From: an uncultured Candidatus Pelagibacter sp.
GTDB lineage: Bacteria; Pseudomonadota; Alphaproteobacteria; Pelagibacterales; Pelagibacteraceae
Assembly: GCA_913030805.1 (NCBI GenBank)
Contig: CAJWDL010000003.1
Span: forward strand, 1-64,000
DNA length: 64,000 nt
Direction: 5' to 3'
Within the stretch, counting starts at the first letter, position 1; every line of letters begins with the position of its first letter. The notes under the pieces are model-generated. The model had not been told where the DNA came from. It saw only the letters and a list, made by a program, of their open reading frames with translations, and ran no database searches. Below are positions 27,996-37,534 of this stretch, piece after piece. Made by a program: the position numbers and the translations under genes.

Positions 27996-28925
27996 CTAGT
28001 TTTTTGTTAACTGAATAAATACATCTTCTAGATTGCCATCTTCGGTTGATATGTCAATTATTTCAACTTCTTCGCTTTTAATTATATTAATTATATCTTC
28101 AATTTTATGCTTATTTCTTTCATAAGATATTATTATTTCATTGCTTACATTTGATGAAAAAGAAAGACCACTTATTTTTTTTTTCGATAAATCAATTGGT
28201 TTGTTGATTTTAAATATAATTTTTTTTGTTTTTATTCTATTAAGTAAATTTTTTGTTGTATCATGTGCAACAAGATCTCCTTTATTTAAAATTGCAATTC
28301 TGTCGCACATTTCTTGAGCTTCAAATAAATAGTGTGTTGTTAATATAATAGTTACACCTTGTTTATTTAAATTCTTTACATTCTCCCATAAGTTTTGTCT
28401 TAACTCTACATCTACTCCTGCCGTTGGTTCATCCAAAACTAAAATGGGAGGTTGATGTACCATTGCTTTAGCAATTAATAATCTTCTTTTCATTCCACCA
28501 GATAAACTTCTTGAATAGCTATTAGCTTGTTTTTCAAGAGATACCATTTTTAGTACTGCATCAGTTATCCTATTTTTTTTGGGAACACCATAAAGTCCTG
28601 CTTGTAGCTCAAGAAGCTTCTTAGGGCTAAAGAAAGCATCGAGATTTACCTCTTGAGGAACAATTCCAATAGAAGCTCTTACTTGTCTTGGATTTTTGTC
28701 TATATCAAATCCCCAAACATTTACGATACCCTTTGTTTTGATAACTGTGCCAGATAAAATATTTATAAAAGTAGTTTTGCCAGCGCCGTTAGGACCAAGA
28801 AGCCCAAATATTTCTCCTTCTTTCACCTCTAAGTTTAATTCATTTAGAGCTACAACTGAATTAAGAGAATTTTTTGCATAAATTTTTGTTAATTGATTTA
28901 CCGAAACAGCATTTTTTTTAGTCAT
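27996..28925 (-). CDS. ABC transporter ATP-binding protein, ABC-2 (YadG-like) type
   Basis: This is the ATPase of a two-component ABC-2 exporter. The 309-residue protein has Walker A GLLGPNGAGKTTF, signature RSLSGGMKRRLLIAKAM, Walker B ILVLDEPTAGVDVELR and the switch histidine in LTTHYLFEA. A C-terminal extension of about 85 residues is typical of this subgroup. Its usual ABC-2 permease partner is not adjacent: bioY lies downstream and polA is divergent. The substrate cannot be inferred. Confidence 0.9.
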   Translation of the reverse strand: MTKKNAVSVNQLTKIYAKNSLNSVVALNELNLEVKEGEIFGLLGPNGAGKTTFINILSGTVIKTKGIVNVWGFDIDKNPRQVRASIGIVPQEVNLDAFFSPKKLLELQAGLYGVPKKNRITDAVLKMVSLEKQANSYSRSLSGGMKRRLLIAKAMVHQPPILVLDEPTAGVDVELRQNLWENVKNLNKQGVTIILTTHYLFEAQEMCDRIAILNKGDLVAHDTTKNLLNRIKTKKIIFKINKPIDLSKKKISGLSFSSNVSNEIIISYERNKHKIEDIINIIKSEEVEIIDISTEDGNLEDVFIQLTKN

Positions 28926-28977
28926 AAATATTTTAAAACAAATACAACACTTATTTAATTTAGGATAATATTATTTT

Positions 28978-31749
28978 ATGAGTTCAATAAAAAAAACTGA
29001 TCATTTTTATTTAATTGATGGTTCGGGTTATATTTTCAGAGCCTATTATGCCTTACCTCCTTTATCTAGAAAAAGCGATGGATTACCTACTGGAGCAGTA
29101 AGTGGATTTTGTTCTATGTTATTTAAGTTATTAGAAGATTCAAGATCGGATGACTCAATTCATAGACCAACACACTTTGCTGTAATTTTCGATTCTGCAA
29201 GAAGAAACTTTAGAAATGATATTTATAGCGAATATAAAGCTAACAGAAGTGAAGCGCCTGAAGATTTGGCTCCTCAGTTTGAATATATTAGAAAGTCGGT
29301 CGAAGCATTTAATTTGCCATCAATAGAATTATCTAACTATGAAGCTGATGATCTAATAGCAACTTACACAAAACAAATTATTAAAGTAGGCGCTAAAGTT
29401 ACGGTTATTTCATCAGATAAAGATTTAATGCAATTAGTTTCCGACAAGGTCAGACTTTACGATCCAATGAAAAGTAAAGTTTTAGGAGAGAAAGAGGTTG
29501 TTGAAAAATTTGGAGTAAAACCTGTTCAAGTTATAGATGTTCAGTCATTAGCAGGAGACTCTTCAGATAATATACCGGGCGTTCCAGGCATAGGTATAAA
29601 AACAGCATCTGAACTTATTAATAAGTACAAAACTTTAGATGTTTTATTAAAAAAAGCTGATGAGATTCCTCAAAATAAAAGAAGAGAAACTTTATTGGCA
29701 AATAAAGATAAAGCTCTTTTAAGCAGACAATTGGTTACCCTTAAAGACGACGTTCCAGTTAAAGACAAACTAAGTAGCCTTCTTTTAAAAGAAGTTCAAA
29801 AAGAAAAACTTTATGATTTTTTAAGAAAGATGGAATTTAATAAATTATTAAGCAGAGCGATAAGTTTTTATGGTGAAACAGGAAAAAAAAAATCAGAATT
29901 GAATACTACAAAAACACAATCATCTAAAATTAATACAAAAGCTTACGAAGGCATTATCAACGAAAAAAGTTTAGATAAATGGCTAAAAATTTTAAACGAA
30001 CAATCAGTTATTGCTGTTGATACAGAGACATCTTCTTTAAATCCACTAGAGGCTGACCTAATTGGCGTTTCATTTAGCTATGCGCCTAATAAAGCTTGTT
30101 ACATACCATTAGCTCATAAAAATATTAAAAGTTTAAAAAAAAAATTGGTATTAGAAAAAATTAAACCAATATTAGAAGATCCAAGTATAAAAAAAATTGG
30201 TCAAAATATTAAATTTGATTTTACTGTTCTTAAACAAAACGGAATTGAAGTTAATCCCATCGAGGACACGATGTTAATTTCATATACTCTAGATGCTGGT
30301 AGTAATAGACATAATCTAGATACACTTTCTGAAATTCACTTAGAACATAAAACCATCTCTTATAAAGAATTAGTTGGCACAGGAAAAAATAAATTAAATT
30401 TTTCTGATATTGAACTAGATAAAGCAACGGAATATGCCGCAGAGGACGCAGATGTAACACTAAGACTTTATAATCATCTTAAGTCAAAACTTAATGAGGA
30501 AAAATTAAATAAAGTTTACGAGTCTTTTGAAAAACCAATGGTACAATTACTTTCAAAAATGGAATTTAATGGTATTAAGGTTGACGATTTATATCTTAAA
30601 AAACTTTCTAAAAAGTTTGAAGATAAAATAAGAAAAATAGAAAAAGAAATATATTCAATAGCTGGCAAAGAATTTAATATTGGTTCACCAAAACAACTTG
30701 GAGGAATAATTTATAACGAACTTAAAATTGCTAAATCGAAGAAAACAAAAAAAGGGAGTCTAGCTACAAATGCGAAAATCCTCGAAGACCTTGCTCTTAC
30801 AGAGCACAAATTTCCTAAATTAATATTAGAATGGAGACAAATTTCAAAGCTTAAAAACACTTATTCAGATGCTCTACAAGATCACATAAGTAAAAAAACA
30901 AAAAGAGTACACACCTCCTTTTTGTTGGCAGCCACAAATACTGGTAGATTAGCTTCAAGCGATCCAAATTTACAAAATATTCCAATTAAATCAGAAGAAG
31001 GAAGAGAAATTAGAAAAGCCTTCATTGCTGATAAAAAAAATATTTTGATTTCTGCTGATTATAATCAAATAGAAATGAGAATTTTGGCTGACATAGCTGA
31101 TGTGAAAGAACTAAAAAGAGCTTTTAAAAACAATGAAGATGTTCATTGCCTGACTGCAAGTCAGGTTTTTAATGTACCAATTAATAAAGTTAATGACGAT
31201 CTTAGAAGAAAAGCTAAAACAATTAATTTTGGTATTATTTACGGAATCACTCAATATGGTTTAGCCAAACAAATTTCTGCATCAAATCAAGAAGCTTTAG
31301 ATTTTATAAATTCTTATTTTAAAAATTTTCCTGAAATAAAAGATTATATGAGTTCAACAATAAGCATTTGTAGGAAACAAGGTTATGTCAGTAATATTTT
31401 TGGAAGAAGAATTCACCTTAGAGGCATTAATGATAAAAATTTTAGTATTAGAAGCTTTCAAGAGAGAGCAGCAATTAATGCTCCAATCCAAGGTTCTGCT
31501 GCAGACATTGTTAGACTGGCTATGATTAAGATAAATAAATTAATTGAAAATGATAAAAAGCTGCAAACAAAAATGTTGTTACAAATTCATGATGAACTTA
31601 TATTTGAATGTTTAGAAAAAGATGCAATGTATATTAAAAAAACTATTAAAGAAGCAATGATATCAATTTCAAATTCTGAATATCATATGTTTTCAATTCC
31701 ATTAGATGTTCATGTAAATTCAGGATATAATTGGGGTGAAATACATTAA
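28978..31749 (+). CDS. polA: DNA polymerase I
   Basis: Pol I fills gaps and removes RNA primers. The 923-residue protein has all three parts. The 5'-3' exonuclease spans about 1-295 (FHFYLIDGSGYIFRAYY-like start, YEADDLIAT, SLAGDSSDNIPGVPGIG). An intact 3'-5' exonuclease follows (VDTETSSLNPLEADLIG, with DxE kept). The polymerase domain shows SADYNQIEMRILADIA, RRKAKTINFGIIYG and LLQIHDELIFE. Length is normal for Alphaproteobacteria. It is divergent from the ABC gene and followed by chvI. Confidence 0.98.
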   Translation: MSSIKKTDHFYLIDGSGYIFRAYYALPPLSRKSDGLPTGAVSGFCSMLFKLLEDSRSDDSIHRPTHFAVIFDSARRNFRNDIYSEYKANRSEAPEDLAPQFEYIRKSVEAFNLPSIELSNYEADDLIATYTKQIIKVGAKVTVISSDKDLMQLVSDKVRLYDPMKSKVLGEKEVVEKFGVKPVQVIDVQSLAGDSSDNIPGVPGIGIKTASELINKYKTLDVLLKKADEIPQNKRRETLLANKDKALLSRQLVTLKDDVPVKDKLSSLLLKEVQKEKLYDFLRKMEFNKLLSRAISFYGETGKKKSELNTTKTQSSKINTKAYEGIINEKSLDKWLKILNEQSVIAVDTETSSLNPLEADLIGVSFSYAPNKACYIPLAHKNIKSLKKKLVLEKIKPILEDPSIKKIGQNIKFDFTVLKQNGIEVNPIEDTMLISYTLDAGSNRHNLDTLSEIHLEHKTISYKELVGTGKNKLNFSDIELDKATEYAAEDADVTLRLYNHLKSKLNEEKLNKVYESFEKPMVQLLSKMEFNGIKVDDLYLKKLSKKFEDKIRKIEKEIYSIAGKEFNIGSPKQLGGIIYNELKIAKSKKTKKGSLATNAKILEDLALTEHKFPKLILEWRQISKLKNTYSDALQDHISKKTKRVHTSFLLAATNTGRLASSDPNLQNIPIKSEEGREIRKAFIADKKNILISADYNQIEMRILADIADVKELKRAFKNNEDVHCLTASQVFNVPINKVNDDLRRKAKTINFGIIYGITQYGLAKQISASNQEALDFINSYFKNFPEIKDYMSSTISICRKQGYVSNIFGRRIHLRGINDKNFSIRSFQERAAINAPIQGSAADIVRLAMIKINKLIENDKKLQTKMLLQIHDELIFECLEKDAMYIKKTIKEAMISISNSEYHMFSIPLDVHVNSGYNWGEIH

Positions 31750-31793
31750 TAGTTCTAATGCTTGCCCAATTTAAGACAATTTAGTATTTCTAT

Positions 31794-31815
31794 ATTGGTA
31801 ATCTTTATAACCAAT
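31794..31815. repeat. Inverted repeat ATTGGT-N10-ACCAAT before chvI
   Basis: A perfect six-base inverted repeat with a ten-base spacer ends two bases before the chvI ATG. It could be an operator, for example for autoregulation, or a small leader hairpin. The match is short, so chance cannot be excluded. Confidence 0.4.
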
Positions 31816-31816
31816 T

Positions 31817-32515
31817 ATGACTCAGACAATTGCATTAGTAGATGATGATAGGAATATCTTAACTAGTATTAGTATGGCTTTAGAAAGAGAGGGTTTTAAA
31901 GTTCAAACATATATTGATGCAGAGACAGCATTAGTTGGAATTAGCAGAACTCCGCCCGATTTAGCAGTAATAGATATTAAAATGCCAAGAATGGACGGGG
32001 AAGAGTTATTAAAGCGTTTAAGAAAAAAAACTTCTATACCTATAATTTTTTTAACATCCAAAGACGAAGAAATCGATGAACTACTTGGATTAAAGCTTGG
32101 TGCGGATGATTTTATTAAAAAATCAGGGGGTTTTTCAATCAAAATTCTTATTGAAAGAATTCGCGTACAGCTTCGAAACAAAAATATAAGTTTGGAAGAA
32201 AATAAAAATTTGATTTCTCATGGAAAACTCAAATTGGATCCTTCCCAGCTAGAATGCGAATGGGATGGTAAACCTTTGCCAGATAAATTAACTACAACTG
32301 AATTTTTAATTGTAAGGGAATTAGCAAAAAGACCTGGCGTTATCAAAGAACGATCACAATTAATGGATATTGCTTATAAAGAAAATACTGATATTGAAGA
32401 TAGGACTATCGATAGTCACGTAAAAAGAATAAGAAAAAAATTTAAAAAAATTGATTCTAATTTTTCTGCAATTGAAACAAGATATGGCAGTGGGTATAGA
32501 TGGAACGTAAGTTAG
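31817..32515 (+). CDS. chvI: Response regulator ChvI (OmpR family)
   Basis: ChvI is the DNA-binding half of the alphaproteobacterial ChvG/ChvI envelope-stress and acid-response system. The receiver domain has IALVDDDRNIL, the phosphorylatable aspartate in AVIDIKMPRMDGEELL and the lysine in GADDFIKKSGGF. The winged-helix domain ends with HVKRIRKKFKKI and ETRYGSGYRWN. At 232 residues it is a normal length. Its stop lies 16 bases inside chvG, so the pair is coupled. Confidence 0.93.
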   Translation: MTQTIALVDDDRNILTSISMALEREGFKVQTYIDAETALVGISRTPPDLAVIDIKMPRMDGEELLKRLRKKTSIPIIFLTSKDEEIDELLGLKLGADDFIKKSGGFSIKILIERIRVQLRNKNISLEENKNLISHGKLKLDPSQLECEWDGKPLPDKLTTTEFLIVRELAKRPGVIKERSQLMDIAYKENTDIEDRTIDSHVKRIRKKFKKIDSNFSAIETRYGSGYRWNVS

Positions 32516-34068
32516 TGCTAAATTTTTTTGGAAAAAATCCATCAATTCTAAAAAAATTTTTACTTATAAATTTTATTATTTTTTCTGTTATTGGTTTATT
32601 TACAGTATTTTATCTAACGGCAATTGAACCCAACTTAGTTAAAAAAAAAACTTCAAAACATGCCCAAATAATTGATAACACTATTAATCATATTGAAAGA
32701 CTAAATATAAAATTTGAAAAAGATGAAATTGGTAGATTTTTATTATCAACAAGGTTTCTATTCCAAAGTTTAGATAGAGTTCAATTTTTTGATAATGATC
32801 TAAATCTACTTGGTGATACAAATGTGTTAGATTTAGATCCGAGATCATTTTCTAAGAAATTTAAAGTAACGGAACTTGAAATTGGAGAAATTGAGGTAAA
32901 ATCAAAATTAGACAAAGCTTCAAAAAAAATTCAAACACAAAATGAAATTTTTATAATTGAAAATATTATTTTAAAATATAAGACTTCACGAAATTTTGGA
33001 AATCCATTTACGGTAAATAGTAAAATTAATAATAACTATATCGTTTCAACAATCAAAAATGTTAATATCAAAGATAAGAACTTGGGTTACCTTGTCATTT
33101 CAGAGTTATCCAACGAAATAATAATAGCTGTCGAAGAAAGAAAAAATTTTATTCTACGAACGGCACTGGTAGTTGCTTTAGTTATTTTTGTTTTTTCAAT
33201 TTTTTTAAACAAATATTTCTTAAGGCCAATTAAAAGTTTGGTTGATTATACTAGGTCAATAAAAGATAAAGATATCAAAACGGACACTATTGAAAAATTT
33301 TTTAAACGCAAAGATGAAGTGGGACTGTTGTCTAATTCTTTAAATAGTATGACACAGGATTTGTATAAAAGAATAAATATCGCTGAAACTTTTTCAACTG
33401 ATTTAACACATGAAATTAGAAATCCTTTGGCATCACTAAAGGGGGCGTCTGAGTTATTAGATACTACAAATGAGCCTGAAAAAAGATCAAAACTTTTAAA
33501 GATAATTTCACATGATATTATAAGAATCGAAAGACTCATTACTGACTATTCTCAAATGTTGAAAGACGAAGCGGCATTATCTAGAGAAAAAATGAAAAAA
33601 ATTGATATTACTTCTATTGTAAGATCGGTGATCGATGATTTCAATAGTGATTTATTAAACTCTAAAAAAAATATTAATATAAAGTTTGATGCAATTTCTG
33701 ACAATAAAACTAAGCCTAATATATTGGGTGTAGAAAGTCGTGTAGAACAAGTACTGGCAAACTTGCTGGATAATTCAATTTCGTTTAGTCCTCCGAATAG
33801 CGAAATAAAGGTTTTGGTAAAATCTGAGGACAAAAAAGTTAATCTTGCAGTTGAAGATCAAGGTTCAGGATTTAATGAAAAAGATATAGGTAAAATTTTT
33901 AATCGATTTTATAGTAACCGACCCGAAAAATTCGGAGAACATACAGGTCTTGGGTTAAATATTGTTAAGAACATTATTGAATTACATGGTGGTACTATAA
34001 ATGCATTAAATAGTACTAAGGGTACAGGCGCTAGAATTAATATAAATTTTCCCGAATATTCAGTTTGA
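32500..34068 (+). CDS. chvG: Sensor histidine kinase ChvG
   Basis: ChvG senses envelope signals and phosphorylates ChvI. The 522-residue protein has membrane helices at about 18-40 and 225-243 that enclose a periplasmic sensor region, then a HAMP segment. The H-box is FSTDLTHEIRNPLASLKGA; N-box NLLDNSISFSPPNSE, VEDQGSGFNEKDIGKIF and HTGLGLNIVKNIIELHGG form the ATPase. It overlaps chvI. The hprK and PTS genes that follow chvG in many Alphaproteobacteria are absent; ahcY comes next. Confidence 0.92.
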   Translation: MERKLVLNFFGKNPSILKKFLLINFIIFSVIGLFTVFYLTAIEPNLVKKKTSKHAQIIDNTINHIERLNIKFEKDEIGRFLLSTRFLFQSLDRVQFFDNDLNLLGDTNVLDLDPRSFSKKFKVTELEIGEIEVKSKLDKASKKIQTQNEIFIIENIILKYKTSRNFGNPFTVNSKINNNYIVSTIKNVNIKDKNLGYLVISELSNEIIIAVEERKNFILRTALVVALVIFVFSIFLNKYFLRPIKSLVDYTRSIKDKDIKTDTIEKFFKRKDEVGLLSNSLNSMTQDLYKRINIAETFSTDLTHEIRNPLASLKGASELLDTTNEPEKRSKLLKIISHDIIRIERLITDYSQMLKDEAALSREKMKKIDITSIVRSVIDDFNSDLLNSKKNINIKFDAISDNKTKPNILGVESRVEQVLANLLDNSISFSPPNSEIKVLVKSEDKKVNLAVEDQGSGFNEKDIGKIFNRFYSNRPEKFGEHTGLGLNIVKNIIELHGGTINALNSTKGTGARININFPEYSV

Positions 34069-34119
34069 ATATTTAAGTTAGTTGATTAAAAAGAATTAAA
34101 TTGTTAGAAAATCCGATCT

Positions 34120-35409
34120 ATGAATCAAGATTTTAAAGTTAAAGATATAAAACAGGCTGATTTTGGTAGAAAAGAGATTTCAATTGCAGAAACAGAAATG
34201 CCTGGATTAATGGCATTACGGAAAGAGTACAAAGGGAAAAAACCCCTTAAAGGAGCAAAAATTTTGGGGTGCCTGCATATGACAATACAAACTGCGGTTT
34301 TAATTGAAACACTTGTTGAATTGGGTGCAGAAGTAAGGTGGTCTTCCTGTAATATTTTTTCAACACAAGACCATGCAGCTGCCGCAATTGCTGAACAGGG
34401 TATACCGGTATATGCATGGAAAGGAGAAACTGAAAAAGAATATATTTGGTGTATTAAGCAAACTATAGAAGCCAAGAAAGATTGGAAACCAAATATGCTT
34501 TTGGATGATGGAGGAGATCTTACTGCTTTAATGCATAAAGAATATTCTGAACTTCTTAAAGATGTCAAGGGATTATCAGAAGAAACTACCACAGGAATAA
34601 AAGCACTCGAAAAAATGGAAGCAGAAAAAACTTTGTTGATTCCAGCAATTAACGTGAATGATTCGGTAACAAAATCAAAATTTGATAATTTATATGGATG
34701 TCGGGAGAGTTTAATTGATGGAATTAAAAGAGCAACAGATGTCATGATTTCTGGAAAAACAGCAATAGTTGCAGGTTATGGAAATGTAGGTAAAGGAAGC
34801 GCAGCTTCCCTCAAACAAAACGGCGCACGTGTTATGATTACAGAAACTGACCCCATATGCGCACTACAAGCTTCGATGGAAGGATTTGAAGTTGTACTAA
34901 TGGACGATGCTATAGGATTAGCTGATATTGTTGTTACGGCCACTGGAAATAAAGATGTAGTTACTGCTGATCACATGAGAAAAATGAAAGACAGATCTAT
35001 TCTTTGTAATATTGGTCACTTTGATAATGAAATTCAGGTGGATGCTTTAAGAAATTATAAATGGACAGAAATTAAACCTCAAGTTCATGAAATTGAATTT
35101 CCAGATAAAAAAAGAATTTTATTATTGGCAGAAGGCAGGCTGGTAAATCTTGGATGTGCTACGGGACATCCGAGTTTTGTTATGAGCGCTTCATTTACCA
35201 ACCAAGTAATAGCCCAAATAGAGCTTTGGAATAATTATGAAAAATATCAAAAAAAGGTTTATGTTTTACCAAAACATTTAGATGAAAAAGTTGCCACTCT
35301 CCATTTAAGCAAGGTAGGAGCAAAACTAACAAAATTATCAAAGGAACAGGCAGAATATATTAGCGTTGACGTTAAAGGTCCATTTAAAACGGATATTTAT
35401 CGCTACTAG
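34120..35409 (+). CDS. ahcY: Adenosylhomocysteinase
   Basis: AhcY hydrolyses S-adenosylhomocysteine to adenosine and homocysteine, clearing the by-product of methylation. The 429-residue NAD-dependent enzyme shows [35 protein letters not shown], the NAD loop [11 protein letters not shown] and [12 protein letters not shown]. The C-terminal end [11 protein letters not shown] is characteristic. No SAH or SAM riboswitch was recognised in its 51-base leader. It stands between chvG and tsaE, as in several Alphaproteobacteria. Confidence 0.98.
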   Translation: MNQDFKVKDIKQADFGRKEISIAETEMPGLMALRKEYKGKKPLKGAKILGCLHMTIQTAVLIETLVELGAEVRWSSCNIFSTQDHAAAAIAEQGIPVYAWKGETEKEYIWCIKQTIEAKKDWKPNMLLDDGGDLTALMHKEYSELLKDVKGLSEETTTGIKALEKMEAEKTLLIPAINVNDSVTKSKFDNLYGCRESLIDGIKRATDVMISGKTAIVAGYGNVGKGSAASLKQNGARVMITETDPICALQASMEGFEVVLMDDAIGLADIVVTATGNKDVVTADHMRKMKDRSILCNIGHFDNEIQVDALRNYKWTEIKPQVHEIEFPDKKRILLLAEGRLVNLGCATGHPSFVMSASFTNQVIAQIELWNNYEKYQKKVYVLPKHLDEKVATLHLSKVGAKLTKLSKEQAEYISVDVKGPFKTDIYRY

Positions 35410-35420
35410 TTAGTAGCTAG

Positions 35421-35879
35421 ATGAAATTAAATTCACTAGAAGATACTTTTAATTTATCAAAAAAAATAGGAAAATTATTATCCAATGGAGACATGATTTT
35501 TCTTTATGGAGAAATAGGAGTTGGAAAAACAACTTTTGTTAGAGGTTTGATTAATAATTTAGAAGTTGAAAAAGGAATAGACGAAAGTCAAATATTAAGT
35601 CCAACTTTTAATATTGTCTTTGATTACAAGATTAAAAATCTAACAATAATGCATTACGATCTTTACCGTTTAAAAAATAGTAAAGATGTAAATGAATTAG
35701 GAATATTTGCTGAAATCAATGATCATATAACCTTAATTGAGTGGCCTGAATTAATTGAAAAAAAACCAGATAGCCGTATTGAAATTTTTTTTGGTTATTT
35801 GGATGAAGACTTTGAGAAGAGAAATCTTAAAATCAAAGGTTATGGTAAATGGAGCAATTATGACTTTAAAAAAATTTAA
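35421..35879 (+). CDS. tsaE: tRNA threonylcarbamoyladenosine synthesis ATPase TsaE
   Basis: TsaE is the ATPase partner of TsaB and TsaD in making t6A37 on ANN-decoding tRNAs. The 152-residue protein has the P-loop LYGEIGVGKTTFVRGL, the SPTFNIVFDY motif, MHYDLYRLKNSKD and LIEWPELI, all typical. It overlaps the amgK start by 20 bases. The tsaE-amgK-murU order is a conserved alphaproteobacterial neighbourhood. Confidence 0.95.
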   Translation: MKLNSLEDTFNLSKKIGKLLSNGDMIFLYGEIGVGKTTFVRGLINNLEVEKGIDESQILSPTFNIVFDYKIKNLTIMHYDLYRLKNSKDVNELGIFAEINDHITLIEWPELIEKKPDSRIEIFFGYLDEDFEKRNLKIKGYGKWSNYDFKKI

Positions 35880-36846
35880 ATTGTCGTCCATATCTGGTGA
35901 TGCATCATTTAGACAGTATTATAGAAAATTTAACACTAAAAAAAACCTAAGTTCACTTATTGTAATTTCAAAAAAAGAAAAAAAAAGAAATTTATTAGTC
36001 TATACTGCCATTAATCAATTTTTATTGGATCATAATATTAGAGCTCCACGACTATTGGCAGAAAATTACAAAAAAGGTTTTATCGAAATAGAAGATTTTG
36101 GAAATATCACAATCCACAATATTCTAAAAAAAAGTAAAAAAAAATTTCATATTTATAAAAAAACTGTTGATCTTTTAATTAGATTACAAAAAATTAAATC
36201 AAGGATAATTAAAAATTTTTATGGAAAATCTTATAAATTGGAAAATTATTCTGTAAAAAATTTGCACAAGGAATCAGATTTGTTTTTTGATTGGTATTTA
36301 CCGTTAATTATGAAAAAAAATAAGGCTCTAAAAATAAAAAAAGTTTTAAAAAAGGAATTACAAATACTTTATAAAAAATTAAAGTTCAAAGATAAAATAT
36401 TTGTGCATCGCGACTTTCATGTTTCGAATTTAATGAAAATTAATTCTAGAATTGGAGTAATCGATTCTCAAGATGCAATTATTGGAAATCCTACCTACGA
36501 TTTAGCATCACTTATTGATGATGTAAGAATAGAAACTTCTAATCAATTGAAAAAAAATATTTTTAACTATTATTTAAATAAATGTCCCAAAATATATAGA
36601 AGAAAAAAAAATGAATTTATTCATGATTTTAATATTTTATCTGTGCAAAGGAATCTTAAAATAATTGGAATTTTTTCAAGACTTTTTAAAAGAGACAAAA
36701 AAAAGCAGTATTTGAAATTAATTCCTTATACTTGGAAGTTATTAGAAATAAGATCAAAGGACAAAATGTTTAGTAAAATTAATACTATTTTAAATAAGTT
36801 TATTCCTTCAAAAACTAGAGCAAAAAATAAATTTTATGCAAATTAA
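35860..36846 (+). CDS. amgK: Anomeric MurNAc/GlcNAc kinase, AmgK-like
   Basis: AmgK phosphorylates N-acetylmuramate at the anomeric position in the cell-wall recycling bypass to UDP-MurNAc. The aminoglycoside-phosphotransferase fold is shown by KIFVHRDFHVSNLMKINSR followed by GVIDSQDA and GNPTYDLASLIDD. The track begins at 35755. I prefer the ATG at 35860 (MTLKKFKLSS, 328 residues): a GGAG ribosome-binding site lies just before it, and SGDASFRQYYR is the usual N-terminal family segment. MurU is encoded directly after, overlapping by 11 bases. Confidence 0.88.
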   Translation: MTLKKFKLSSISGDASFRQYYRKFNTKKNLSSLIVISKKEKKRNLLVYTAINQFLLDHNIRAPRLLAENYKKGFIEIEDFGNITIHNILKKSKKKFHIYKKTVDLLIRLQKIKSRIIKNFYGKSYKLENYSVKNLHKESDLFFDWYLPLIMKKNKALKIKKVLKKELQILYKKLKFKDKIFVHRDFHVSNLMKINSRIGVIDSQDAIIGNPTYDLASLIDDVRIETSNQLKKNIFNYYLNKCPKIYRRKKNEFIHDFNILSVQRNLKIIGIFSRLFKRDKKKQYLKLIPYTWKLLEIRSKDKMFSKINTILNKFIPSKTRAKNKFYAN

Positions 36847-37534
36847 AAGGGCTATTATTTTATCGGCAGGATATGGAAAGAGATTAAATCCATTAACTCT
36901 ATCCAAACCAAAACCTCTTCTTGAAATAAATAATAAAACTTTATTGGAAAATACAATTTATCTTTTAGAAAAATTTGGAATTGAGGAAATTATGATTAAT
37001 ACGCACTACCTTTCAGATCAAATCAGCACATTCATCGATAATAAAAAATTTAGTTCAAAAATCTTTCTTATAAAAGAATATGAACGAATTTTGGATACTG
37101 GTGGAGGAGTATTAAATGCGGCAAAAAAATTTAATAAAGATCCTTTTTTTGTTTTTAATCCTGATACTATTTGGTCCCAATCTTATCTAGAGGACTTTAA
37201 GTGTATGGAGGAACAATATTTTAGCAGTAATTACAAAAGCATTTTATTAGTTGTCGACAAAACAAAGAGTTTTGACAAAACTATGAGTGGAGACTTCAAT
37301 TTAAAAAAAAACATTATTGATAGAGAAGGTAATGAAAAAAAATATATTTATACAGGTTCTCAAATATTAAATAATTCTGTGTTTAAAAATAAAAAAATCG
37401 AGCCATTTTCAATGAACTTAATTTGGAATATTTTGATGAAAAATAAACAGTTGTTGGGCGTTGAAAGCAAGCAAGAGTTTTTACACGTAACTAATATAAA
37501 AACCTATAAAGAATTAATTGAGAAAAGATTTTAA
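36836..37534 (+). CDS. murU: MurNAc-1-phosphate uridylyltransferase, MurU-like
   Basis: MurU turns MurNAc-1-phosphate and UTP into UDP-MurNAc, bypassing de novo synthesis. The 232-residue protein has the nucleotidyltransferase signature ILSAGYGKRLNPLTLSKPKP, INTHYLSDQI, and the conserved EYERILDTGGGVLNAAK. FVFNPDTIW carries the metal-binding aspartate. It is coupled to amgK. In relatives addB and addA often follow; here the next gene is gpmA on the other strand, with stop codons overlapping. Confidence 0.9.
   Translation: MQIKRAIILSAGYGKRLNPLTLSKPKPLLEINNKTLLENTIYLLEKFGIEEIMINTHYLSDQISTFIDNKKFSSKIFLIKEYERILDTGGGVLNAAKKFNKDPFFVFNPDTIWSQSYLEDFKCMEEQYFSSNYKSILLVVDKTKSFDKTMSGDFNLKKNIIDREGNEKKYIYTGSQILNNSVFKNKKIEPFSMNLIWNILMKNKQLLGVESKQEFLHVTNIKTYKELIEKRF

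Noticed and set aside
34069-34119. SAM, SAH or SAM/SAH riboswitch before ahcY
   Set aside because: The 51-base leader is AT-rich without the conserved stems of known classes.
34125-34745. 206-residue ORF on the minus strand inside ahcY
   Set aside because: It lies entirely antisense to a strongly conserved gene and is rich in serine from reverse reading of AT-rich codons; no domain is seen.
35755-35859. Longer N-terminus of AmgK overlapping tsaE by 125 bases
   Set aside because: The sequence is a frame-shifted shadow of tsaE, and the ATG at 35860 has a ribosome-binding site and the family N-terminus.
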